Positions 1 through 5,459 of a DNA stretch of 5,459 nucleotides are shown here, piece after piece. The DNA lies in contig QIEB01000184.1 of assembly GCA_003229495.1 (NCBI GenBank), positions 1 to 5,459 of the forward strand, read 5' to 3'. The translations under genes and the position numbers were made by a program. The notes beneath the pieces were generated by a model. The model was not told the origin of the DNA and did not search any database. It was given only the letters and a program-made list of their open reading frames with translations. Origin of the DNA: Flammeovirgaceae bacterium (GTDB lineage: Bacteria; Bacteroidota; Bacteroidia; Cytophagales; Cyclobacteriaceae). Each line of letters begins with the position of its first letter. Positions within the stretch are counted from its first letter, which is position 1.

Positions 1-293
1 TCAGTGCAGAAGTAATTAATATTCATACCATTAAGCCTTTAGACGAAGCAGCTGTTTTGACCTCAATAAGTAAGACCAGATGTGCGGTAACTGCGGAGGA
101 GCATCAATTAAATGGTGGCCTGGGAGACAGTATTGCCCAGTTATTAGGCCGTAAGCAACCTTCTCCTATGGAAATGGTTGGAGTTGACGATAGCTTTGGT
201 GAAAGCGGTAAGCCAGCGGAGCTGATGCAAAAATACGGATTAAGTACCAGTGACATATTTGAGGCAGTTCTGAAAGTTCTGGAACGAAAATAG
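1..293 (+). CDS. Transketolase, C-terminal part (5' end outside window)
   Basis: The reading frame is open from the first complete codon at base 3 to the TAG at 291-293, giving 96 visible residues, so the gene begins before the window. The segment AVTAEEHQLNGGLGDSIAQL, followed by MVGVDDSFGESGKPAELM, is the typical C-terminal domain of transketolase. Transketolase moves two-carbon ketol units between sugar phosphates in the cytoplasmic non-oxidative pentose phosphate pathway, using thiamine diphosphate. Many Bacteroidota and other bacteria split the enzyme into an N-terminal cofactor-binding subunit and a roughly 310-residue C-terminal subunit. The style of this tail fits that C-terminal subunit, but split and full-length forms cannot be told apart from this fragment. 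A TTG at 57 is in frame but is not a credible start, because the homology continues upstream of it (INIHTIKPLDEAAV). The family call is firm; the split form is inference. Confidence 0.88.
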   Translation, partial: SAEVINIHTIKPLDEAAVLTSISKTRCAVTAEEHQLNGGLGDSIAQLLGRKQPSPMEMVGVDDSFGESGKPAELMQKYGLSTSDIFEAVLKVLERK

Positions 294-309
294 TACCTAA
301 CTTTGAGGG

Positions 310-1875
310 ATGTTAGCATTTAGTGGATTAATGAAAGCTGGCTGGCTATGCTTTGTTTTGATCTGTAGTGTATTTTTCAACCTATCAGGTCAGCATAAGA
401 TCAACTCCAATCTACAATTCAATGACCCCAAAGAAAATCTGGGGCTGCATATTAATTCTGGTTTTACCGAAACCAAACCAGTGATTTCAGGTGATGGAAA
501 TACCCTATATTTTTGTCGTCAAAATTATCCGGGAAATATACGGGGGAAACAGGACCAACAAGATATTTACTACAGTAATTTAGAGGACGGTCGATGGACA
601 GCCGCCAAGAATATCGGATGGCCGCTTAATGATCAGCATCCAAATGGCATCAGCTCGGTATCCCCTGACGGCAACAGTCTGCTATTAATCAATGAATACA
701 TAAGTGGAGGTTACGTTAAACCCGGCGTTTCAATAGCCCACAAGAAAAAAAATGGTTGGTCCTACCCCAAGAAATTGGAAATAGAGAACTTCTATAATTT
801 CAGTCCCTATGTTGACTATTTTATGTCCTCAAATGGAAAGGTATTATTTCTCTCAGTACAACGTCGTGATGGGCTGGGTGATCAGGACCTTTACGCCAGT
901 TTGATGAAAAATGGAAACTGGTCGGAGCCGGTAAACCTTGGCCCCACCATCAACACAGATGGAGCTGATTTTGCTCCTTTTCTGGCTGCCGATGGGAAGA
1001 CACTTTACTTTGCCTCAGAAGGCCACCCCGGATACGGCGGCAGTGATATTTTTTACAGTAGAAGACTGGATGCAACCTGGAAAAATTGGTCTTCGCCGGT
1101 TAACATGGGGCCGGCAGTCAATACCAAAACCTGGGATGCTTATTATTCAATTTCTGCCAAGGGAGATTTTGCCTATTTTGTTTCTAAGAATGAAAAAAAT
1201 AATTCAAAGGACATCTATCGAATTAAACTTCCAGGAGAAGTAAGGCCTGATCCTGTAATACTTGTCAAAGGAAAAGTGCTGAACGCCAGTACCAATGAAC
1301 CTCTGGGCGCCGCAATACATTTTAAATCTCAGAAAGTGCAGCCAGAGTATGGAATAGCACGGTCGGATCCTCAAAACGGAACCTACAAAATAGTGCTTCC
1401 AAAAGGGGACGCTTACCAGTATTTTGCTAAAATCGATGGCTATCTTTCATTGGCCAAGCATATAGACCTTACAGAAGCCAACAGATATGGTGAAGTGGAG
1501 GAAAATCTCTATCTGGTACCACTTGAAAAAGGACAGAAGATACCTCTAAGCAATATCTTTTTCGTGCGTACAAAGGACGAGTTACTGCAAAAATCTTATG
1601 GTGAACTAGACAGGCTGATAAGCATACTAAGAGAATACCCCACCTTGGAAATCGAGTTGGGCGGACATACAGATAATTATGGACAGCCAACGCTTAATTT
1701 TGATCTTTCACTACGCCGGGTGGCCACAGTCAAGCATTACCTGGTAAACCAGGGGATAGCATCTCAGCGCCTCCACACCAAAGGATATGGGGACACCAAA
1801 CCCATTGCCAGTAACGACCGGGAATTGAACCGCCGTTTGAATCGTCGGGTTGAATTCACTATACTTAGTTTGTAG
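310..1875 (+). CDS. Exported PD40 beta-propeller / OmpA-family peptidoglycan-binding protein
   Basis: This 521-residue protein has an N-terminal hydrophobic signal segment (about residues 8-27) with no lipobox, so cleavage by signal peptidase I near LSG-Q is likely. Five PD40-like blade motifs recur every 54-58 residues: SGDGNTLYF (60), SPDGNSLLL (118), SSNGKVLFL (173), AADGKTLYF (227) and SAKGDFAYF (282). A carboxypeptidase-regulatory-like beta-sandwich follows (about 317-385, starting VKGKVLNAS). The C-terminal OmpA domain (about 413-520) has GGHTDN and LSLRRVATV. Asp455 and Arg470 are 15 residues apart, as are the diaminopimelate-binding Asp271 and Arg286 of E. coli OmpA, so peptidoglycan anchoring in the periplasm is expected. 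The domain order resembles the type IX secretion component PorE without its N-terminal TPR region and lipid anchor, so that role is not assigned. ATG331 (MKAGWLCF) gives a more standard signal peptide than ATG310, where a GAGG lies only one base upstream. It lies 16 bases after the transketolase gene. Confidence 0.9.
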   Translation: MLAFSGLMKAGWLCFVLICSVFFNLSGQHKINSNLQFNDPKENLGLHINSGFTETKPVISGDGNTLYFCRQNYPGNIRGKQDQQDIYYSNLEDGRWTAAKNIGWPLNDQHPNGISSVSPDGNSLLLINEYISGGYVKPGVSIAHKKKNGWSYPKKLEIENFYNFSPYVDYFMSSNGKVLFLSVQRRDGLGDQDLYASLMKNGNWSEPVNLGPTINTDGADFAPFLAADGKTLYFASEGHPGYGGSDIFYSRRLDATWKNWSSPVNMGPAVNTKTWDAYYSISAKGDFAYFVSKNEKNNSKDIYRIKLPGEVRPDPVILVKGKVLNASTNEPLGAAIHFKSQKVQPEYGIARSDPQNGTYKIVLPKGDAYQYFAKIDGYLSLAKHIDLTEANRYGEVEENLYLVPLEKGQKIPLSNIFFVRTKDELLQKSYGELDRLISILREYPTLEIELGGHTDNYGQPTLNFDLSLRRVATVKHYLVNQGIASQRLHTKGYGDTKPIASNDRELNRRLNRRVEFTILSL

Positions 1876-1908
1876 GCGCTGGGCGCATGGAGCTAGGGGC
1901 TGGGCGCT
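1875..1908. repeat. Degenerate tandem heptamer repeat, GGGCGCT type
   Basis: Immediately after the OmpA-family gene, and starting on the last base of its stop codon, five adjacent units can be read: GGCGCT, GGGCGCAT, GGAGCTA, GGGGCT and GGGCGCT. All are variants of G(G)GMGCT. The tract is much more GC-rich than its surroundings and lies between two convergent genes. Similar GGAGCT/GGGCGCT tracts are recalled from intergenic regions of other Bacteroidota, but that comparison is from memory and was not checked. It may be a degenerate simple-sequence repeat or a copy of a dispersed small repeat. Confidence 0.5.
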
Positions 1909-1961
1909 GTTTAAGACTTCTACAGCCATGAAATTAACACGTGATTAATGCAGGTAACATT

Positions 1962-2705
1962 CTAAAACAAATTACCCTGCTGAGTAGTCAATTCAGGATA
2001 GTTATGGGGCTCCATGATACCGGGTACATTCCCCACATAAGATTTTCCCCGCAGGCGATCAACCGTATGGTCTTTTAAGAGTTCTTCAGGATACGGCCCG
2101 ATCATGGCAGATACCTCAGGTGGGGACAATGTAGGATCGAGCCACATTTTTTCGCTTACTTCCTCCAGGATGAATGGCATTCGTGGACCCTCTGAAGCCT
2201 TTGGCCTATTGTGTATCCAGGCCATTCTGGGGTTAGGACCGGTGGTAATAATGGAAACTGTATTCCGTACTATCTCACCATAACGCCAGGTTTCCCAGAT
2301 CCCTCCAAGTGCCATGGATGCTCCGTTCTTTTGCTGTATATAGAAAGGATACGACTGTTTATCCTTCCAGTGATGATCATAGAAACCATCTACCAAAACC
2401 AGGCATCTTTGTGATGCCGCTGCTTTCTTGAACGAGGGTTTCTCAAATAATGTGTTGTCCCTGGCGTTCAAGGTGGAATTCTGGATCTTGGTGGCTTTTT
2501 CCCTGTCCTTCACCCAAGCCGGTATCAACCCCCATGAGAACAACTGAATCAACAATGGCTCCTCATTGGTTATTACCGGGATGTCCATATGATCAAATCC
2601 ATTACTATGATACATGGGAGCAAAAGGTATGTCTCCGTAAGAAGCACCAAATCGCTTTTCGTAGTACTCAATTTTACGAGTTAGATAGGCGACGTCATAA
2701 CACAT
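1962..2705 (-). CDS. SRAP-family abasic-site crosslinking protein (YedK/HMCES-like)
   Basis: This 247-residue protein is a full-length SRAP domain protein. The family forms a covalent thiazolidine link through its N-terminal Cys to abasic sites in single-stranded DNA, protecting them during replication. The start is fixed by chemistry: ATG TGT at 2705-2700 places Cys at position 2, exposed once Met is removed. The family landmarks are present: LFSWGLIPAW (55-64), STLNARDNTLF with Asn80 (E. coli YedK Asn75), RCLVLVDGFYD (100-110), and WIHN with His165 (YedK His160), followed by PRMPFIL. The unusual point is Asp110 (codon GAT at 2378-2376) where the family normally has the catalytic Glu of DGFYE (YedK Glu105). 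The last five residues, QGNLF, fit the bacterial sliding-clamp-binding pentapeptide (QxxLF). The gene is divergent from the hypothetical/nuclease pair across 91 bases and convergent with the OmpA-family gene. The family call is firm; activity with Asp110 is untested. Confidence 0.93.
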   Translation of the reverse strand: MCYDVAYLTRKIEYYEKRFGASYGDIPFAPMYHSNGFDHMDIPVITNEEPLLIQLFSWGLIPAWVKDREKATKIQNSTLNARDNTLFEKPSFKKAAASQRCLVLVDGFYDHHWKDKQSYPFYIQQKNGASMALGGIWETWRYGEIVRNTVSIITTGPNPRMAWIHNRPKASEGPRMPFILEEVSEKMWLDPTLSPPEVSAMIGPYPEELLKDHTVDRLRGKSYVGNVPGIMEPHNYPELTTQQGNLF

Positions 2706-2756
2706 GCATAAACCGGGTTAAATTTTTGATGAATTTAATAAAAAAACTTTTATCAT

Positions 2757-2777
2757 AATACTAATTTATTTAGTATT
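2757..2777. promoter_or_regulatory. 8-bp inverted repeat in divergent intergenic region (candidate operator)
   Basis: AATACTAA (2757-2764) and TTAGTATT (2770-2777) form a perfect 8-bp inverted repeat around a 5-base spacer. It lies in the 91-base AT-rich gap between the divergent SRAP gene and the 164-residue protein gene, 19 bases before the latter's start codon. A direct repeat, ACTTTTAT, brackets it at 2746-2753 and 2782-2789. The position suits a shared operator. TACTTTTA at 2781-2788 matches 5 of the 6 fixed bases of the Bacteroidota -7 element TAnnTTTG, but it is so close to the ATG that a leaderless transcript would be required. In sequence this AT-rich some dyads arise by chance, so function is inference. 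Confidence 0.3.
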
Positions 2778-2796
2778 TACTACTTTTATTGTCATT

Positions 2797-3291
2797 ATGA
2801 AAATACGATCATTTCAAGACAATTCAGATTCGCTACTAATTAAAGTCGAAGATATGGTGTTTCGCTGTGATATCCATCTACGGTATATGGACCTGCTTTA
2901 CCTCCACCGGCATGCACATCAAAGAGTAATCAAGTCAAAACCGCTAAAAGAAATTGTAGCTTATGACTTGGAAAATCTACTACAAAGTACCTATCAGCTG
3001 ATTTGTGATTTTGCGGTAGCATCCCATCACATTCATAGTGTTTACCGGCACGATCGCAATGACCGGTTTGTATTACTGGAATGTACCAAGGGGCTCCGTT
3101 TGGAAATCGACAAAGAGTTGAATGGTATTCGGGACCGCTCAAAACGTGGATATAGCAGTATGTACCGGCGAAAACCGGATAATTATTATAAAGGAGCTGC
3201 CATCAAGGAGTACCAACGCATACATAAAGAGATAAAGAGAACTTTCAATTTGGCACAAAGAATTATTCAACTAAACCGGAATCCTATATAA
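2797..3291 (+). CDS. Hypothetical basic protein encoded directly upstream of exonuclease/GIY-YIG nuclease
   Basis: I do not recognise a family for this 164-residue protein. It has no signal peptide, no membrane segment and no evident catalytic motif. It is basic (31 Lys/Arg against 20 Asp/Glu) and has nine His, several in HRHAH (37-41) and HHIH (77-80). The C-terminal third (about 106-164) is Arg/Lys-rich and probably helical, with RDRSKRGYSSMYRRKP at 112-127. Together these suggest a cytoplasmic nucleic-acid-associated protein, but that is inference from composition. Its TAA (3289-3291) directly abuts the ATG of the nuclease gene, which strongly suggests co-transcription and translational coupling. 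It diverges from the SRAP gene across a 91-base region with an inverted repeat. No Shine-Dalgarno is seen before ATG2797, as is common in Bacteroidota. The ORF is real by length, by the tight junction and by the absence of a competing gene. Confidence 0.8.
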   Translation: MKIRSFQDNSDSLLIKVEDMVFRCDIHLRYMDLLYLHRHAHQRVIKSKPLKEIVAYDLENLLQSTYQLICDFAVASHHIHSVYRHDRNDRFVLLECTKGLRLEIDKELNGIRDRSKRGYSSMYRRKPDNYYKGAAIKEYQRIHKEIKRTFNLAQRIIQLNRNPI

Positions 3292-4662
3292 ATGTACGCT
3301 GTAGTTGACCTGGAAACCACCGGAGGATTTGCTTTACGTAACAGGATTACCGAAGTGGCCATTTACCTTCATGACGGCAACAAGATCGTTGACAAATTTC
3401 ATAGTTTGGTAAATCCTGAGCGGGCAATTCCTCCATTCATAACTCAGCTCACGGGAATCTCTGACGATATGGTAGCCAGCGCCCCCACATTTAAGGACAT
3501 TGCTCCAATCATTGATGAACTTACCAAAGGCCAGGTATTAGTTGCTCACAATGCTGGTTTTGATTATTCCTTTCTTCGAAGGGAGTTCAGAAGTCTTGGT
3601 ACAAACTTCATACGTAAAAAGCTGTGCACGGTAAGGCTTAGCCGTAAAATAGTGCCTGGATTACACAGCTACAGCCTGGGTACATTATGTGCGGCATTAG
3701 GCATTCCCATTAATGATAGACACAGGGCTTTTGGAGACGCCAGGGCCACGGTAGAGTTATTGGAATACCTCATGCAGCATGATCACCAGCAACATATTAC
3801 CTATGCATTGAACAGGCATTCCAGAGAAGGGACCTTACCTCCTAACCTTCCCAGGGAGGATTTTGATCAACTACCGGAAGAGGTAGGAGTTTACTATTTC
3901 CTGGATAAAAAAGGTAAAGTCATTTATGTAGGTAAGGCAAAGAACATCAGGAACAGGGTACTCAATCACTTTCAGCAATTCGGCAGGTCCAAACGATCCA
4001 TGGAATTCCGCAACCAGATTTCCAACATAACCTTTGAATTTTGCGGGAATGAACTGATCGCATATTTATTGGAATCCCATGAAATAAAGAGGTATTGGCC
4101 ACCATTCAATCGGTCTCAGCGATTTACCAGAAATTGCTGGGGAATTCATGAATACCTTGACCAAAATGGTTACCTCAGATTAGTTGTGGCCCGATATGGC
4201 CCTTCTGACAGGCCCCTTATTTCTTTCAAAAGCTTTGATCAGACCTGGGATTATCTACGCAAACAGGTTGAAAAACATTCGTTGTGCAAACGCCTTTGCA
4301 ACATTCAAACTTTATCTAACTCCTGTTTGGACTATCCTGAAGGCAGTTGTCTTGGTGCATGTGTGGAAGTGGAAACCCCCTCTTCGTATAATCAACGAGT
4401 AGCGAAATGTTTAGAGCATTTTAATCATTTGAATAATTCATACCTGCTGCTCGGGAAAGGCCGTAATGATAGTGAGACTTCGCTGGTATGGGTCAATAAC
4501 GGCAGGTACAAAGGATTTGGATTTGTAGAGGACACCATTCAGGAAAGTCAAGTAGCGGATTTGACCCAAAACGTCAAAGCTTACGCAGACAATCAAGATA
4601 TCCAACGTATCATTAGTACTTATATGAATGCGCACCCACACTATAAACAGATAAAATTATAA
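3292..4662 (+). CDS. DEDDh 3'-5' exonuclease fused to UvrC/Cho-like GIY-YIG nuclease
   Basis: This is a 456-residue two-nuclease fusion. Residues 1-165 are a DnaQ-like DEDDh exonuclease: Asp6 and Glu8 in VVDLETTGG (Exo I), Asp91 in AHNAGFD (Exo II), and His144 and Asp149 in HRAFGD (Exo III). Residues about 190-275 are a UvrC-type GIY-YIG domain. GVY (199-201) and IYVGKAKNIRNRV (211-223) include Tyr212 and Arg222. Glu261 in LLES stands at the metal-binding position and PPFN ends at Asn273. A cysteine cluster follows (Cys332, 336, 345, 353, 357), matching the UvrC region after its N-terminal nuclease domain. The RNase H-like second nuclease and UvrB-binding region of UvrC are absent, so a Cho-like single incision with exonucleolytic trimming is plausible. 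Similar fusions are known in mycobacteria and Bacteroidota and are often annotated as DNA polymerase III epsilon, but replication proofreading is not supported. The C-terminal ~90 residues are unassigned. The start follows the upstream stop codon with no gap. Confidence 0.9.
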   Translation: MYAVVDLETTGGFALRNRITEVAIYLHDGNKIVDKFHSLVNPERAIPPFITQLTGISDDMVASAPTFKDIAPIIDELTKGQVLVAHNAGFDYSFLRREFRSLGTNFIRKKLCTVRLSRKIVPGLHSYSLGTLCAALGIPINDRHRAFGDARATVELLEYLMQHDHQQHITYALNRHSREGTLPPNLPREDFDQLPEEVGVYYFLDKKGKVIYVGKAKNIRNRVLNHFQQFGRSKRSMEFRNQISNITFEFCGNELIAYLLESHEIKRYWPPFNRSQRFTRNCWGIHEYLDQNGYLRLVVARYGPSDRPLISFKSFDQTWDYLRKQVEKHSLCKRLCNIQTLSNSCLDYPEGSCLGACVEVETPSSYNQRVAKCLEHFNHLNNSYLLLGKGRNDSETSLVWVNNGRYKGFGFVEDTIQESQVADLTQNVKAYADNQDIQRIISTYMNAHPHYKQIKL

Positions 4663-4753
4663 GTAAAGCTGAAGTGCTAAGAATTAATACCAATGTTCAC
4701 CTTTTTTGTGGATAACCAGTATTTTTAGGTTAAGGATCAAACGGCGGGCACAC

Positions 4754-5459
4754 ATGCTAAAAGAAGCTTTTATTATAGACGGAATCCGGACCCCCATAGG
4801 ATCGTTTGGAGGAGGGTTAAGTACAGTGCGAACAGATGATCTGGCGGCGCTGGTAATTGAGAAATTGGTTGAAAAACACCCAAAAATACCTTCTGATTGC
4901 TATTCGGATGTGATATTAGGATGTGCCAACCAGGCCGGAGAAGACAACCGCAATGTAGCTCGAATGAGTTTATTGCTGGCGGGCCTTCCATGGACGGTTC
5001 CCGGAGAAACTGTTAACCGGTTATGCTCCTCAGGGCTTAGCGCCATTGATCATGCCAAAAGAGCCATAAATTCCGGAGACGGGGAAGTGTTTATTGCCGG
5101 TGGCGTGGAAAATATGACCAGGGGACCCTGGGTGATATCCAAGGTATCAAAGCCGTTTGGAAGAGATGCTGAAATGCATGATAGCAGTTTTGGTTGGCGA
5201 TTTATAAACCAGAAAATGCACCAGCTGTATGGCACGGAGAGTATGGGACAAACTGCGGAAAATCTAGCTGAAAAATACCAGATCTCCAGAGAAGATCAGG
5301 ACAAATTTGCTTACTGGTCACAATTAAAAGGCCGTAAGGCCCGGGCAAATGGAAGGCTTACAAAAGAAATTACCAAAGTAGTTGTTCCTCAGAGAAAAGG
5401 AGCGCCAATAGTATTTGAACAGGATGAATTTATAAAACCTCACACTACTTTAGAAGTCT
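4754..5459 (+). CDS. 3-oxoadipyl-CoA thiolase, PcaF/PaaJ type (3' end outside window)
   Basis: The frame is open from ATG4754 to the window edge, giving 235 complete codons of a protein normally about 400 residues long. The N-terminus, EAFIIDGIRTPIGSFGG, is thiolase. GCANQAGEDNRNVARMSLLL (57-75) is characteristic of beta-ketoadipyl-CoA thiolases, and NRLCSSG carries the nucleophile Cys91. AGGVENMTRGP and the GWRF...LYG...SMGQTAENLAEKY region also match PcaF/PaaJ. The enzyme splits 3-oxoadipyl-CoA with CoA into succinyl-CoA and acetyl-CoA, the last step of the beta-ketoadipate and phenylacetate pathways. The His and second Cys of the active site lie beyond the window, and general acetyl-CoA acyltransferase activity is the main alternative. 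The 91 bases before it (4663-4753) separate it from the nuclease gene, and TAAGGA at 4731-4736 is too far upstream to be a normal ribosome site. It probably begins a new transcription unit. No functional link to the repair genes is seen. Confidence 0.88.
   Translation, partial: MLKEAFIIDGIRTPIGSFGGGLSTVRTDDLAALVIEKLVEKHPKIPSDCYSDVILGCANQAGEDNRNVARMSLLLAGLPWTVPGETVNRLCSSGLSAIDHAKRAINSGDGEVFIAGGVENMTRGPWVISKVSKPFGRDAEMHDSSFGWRFINQKMHQLYGTESMGQTAENLAEKYQISREDQDKFAYWSQLKGRKARANGRLTKEITKVVVPQRKGAPIVFEQDEFIKPHTTLEV

Noticed and set aside
104..319. Minus-strand ORF opposite the transketolase end
   Set aside because: It is antisense to a clearly conserved transketolase segment, and its translation shows no family features.
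355..372. Possible lipoprotein lipobox near FVLICS in the OmpA-family signal segment
   Set aside because: The residue before Cys is Ile, not Gly/Ala/Ser, so the lipobox rule is not met; signal peptidase I processing is more likely.
938..1243. Plus-strand ORF inside the PD40/OmpA gene
   Set aside because: It is an out-of-frame shadow of the well-supported propeller region.
1711..1929. Minus-strand ORF overlapping the OmpA domain and the heptamer repeat
   Set aside because: It is antisense to the conserved OmpA domain and has no recognisable protein features.
2450..2758. Plus-strand ORF running out of the SRAP gene into the divergent intergenic region
   Set aside because: Most of it is antisense to conserved SRAP coding sequence, and the translation is compositionally odd.
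1962..4662. Phage-defence island or mobile element
   Set aside because: There is no integrase, transposase, terminal repeat or toxin-antitoxin feature, and flanking genes are housekeeping; DNA repair is the simpler reading.
4696..4727. Possible Bacteroidota promoter before the thiolase gene (TATTTTTA at 4720-4727)
   Set aside because: The -7 element lacks its final G, the nearest TTG is only 11 bases upstream and only a TTC sits at a proper distance, so it is too weak to annotate.
4773..5235. Two minus-strand ORFs opposite the thiolase gene
   Set aside because: Both are antisense to a strongly conserved thiolase reading frame.

Overview
The window looks like a chromosomal segment from a member of the Bacteroidota, probably a Cytophagales-like marine or soil bacterium. 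The evidence is moderate GC, starts preceded by AT-rich sequence rather than clear Shine-Dalgarno sites, an outer-membrane PD40/OmpA protein of the kind abundant in that phylum, and a Bacteroidota-style DEDDh exonuclease/GIY-YIG fusion. No tRNA, rRNA, CRISPR array, transposase or phage gene was seen. The assignment is inferred from protein style, not from a database search.

Layout: (1) Bases 1-293 hold the 3' end of a transketolase gene (C-terminal domain or split C-terminal subunit). (2) After a 16-base gap on the same strand, about 310-1875 encodes an exported protein with a five-blade PD40 beta-propeller, a carboxypeptidase-regulatory-like beta-sandwich and a C-terminal OmpA peptidoglycan-binding domain. 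(3) A short convergent intergenic stretch carries a degenerate GGGCGCT-type heptamer repeat. (4) On the minus strand, 1962-2705 encodes an SRAP-family (YedK/HMCES) protein. (5) Diverging from it across a 91-base AT-rich region with an 8-bp inverted repeat are two abutting genes: an unrecognised basic 164-residue protein (2797-3291), and a DnaQ-like exonuclease fused to a UvrC/Cho-like GIY-YIG nuclease with a cysteine cluster (3292-4662). (6) From 4754 to the window end is the 5' part of a 3-oxoadipyl-CoA thiolase (PcaF/PaaJ type).

The most notable block is 1962-4662, a compact divergent DNA-repair locus. SRAP proteins crosslink to abasic sites in single-stranded DNA. The fusion combines a 3'-5' exonuclease with a UvrC-like nicking domain. 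The basic protein is translated immediately ahead of that nuclease, so it is a candidate accessory factor. Details worth testing are a C-terminal pentapeptide on the SRAP protein that fits the bacterial sliding-clamp-binding consensus, an Asp in place of the usual catalytic Glu of SRAP, and a Cys pattern in the fusion matching the Fe-S cluster ligands of UvrC. A joint pathway for these three genes is inference from position and domain content. The flanking metabolic and envelope genes show no evident link to it.
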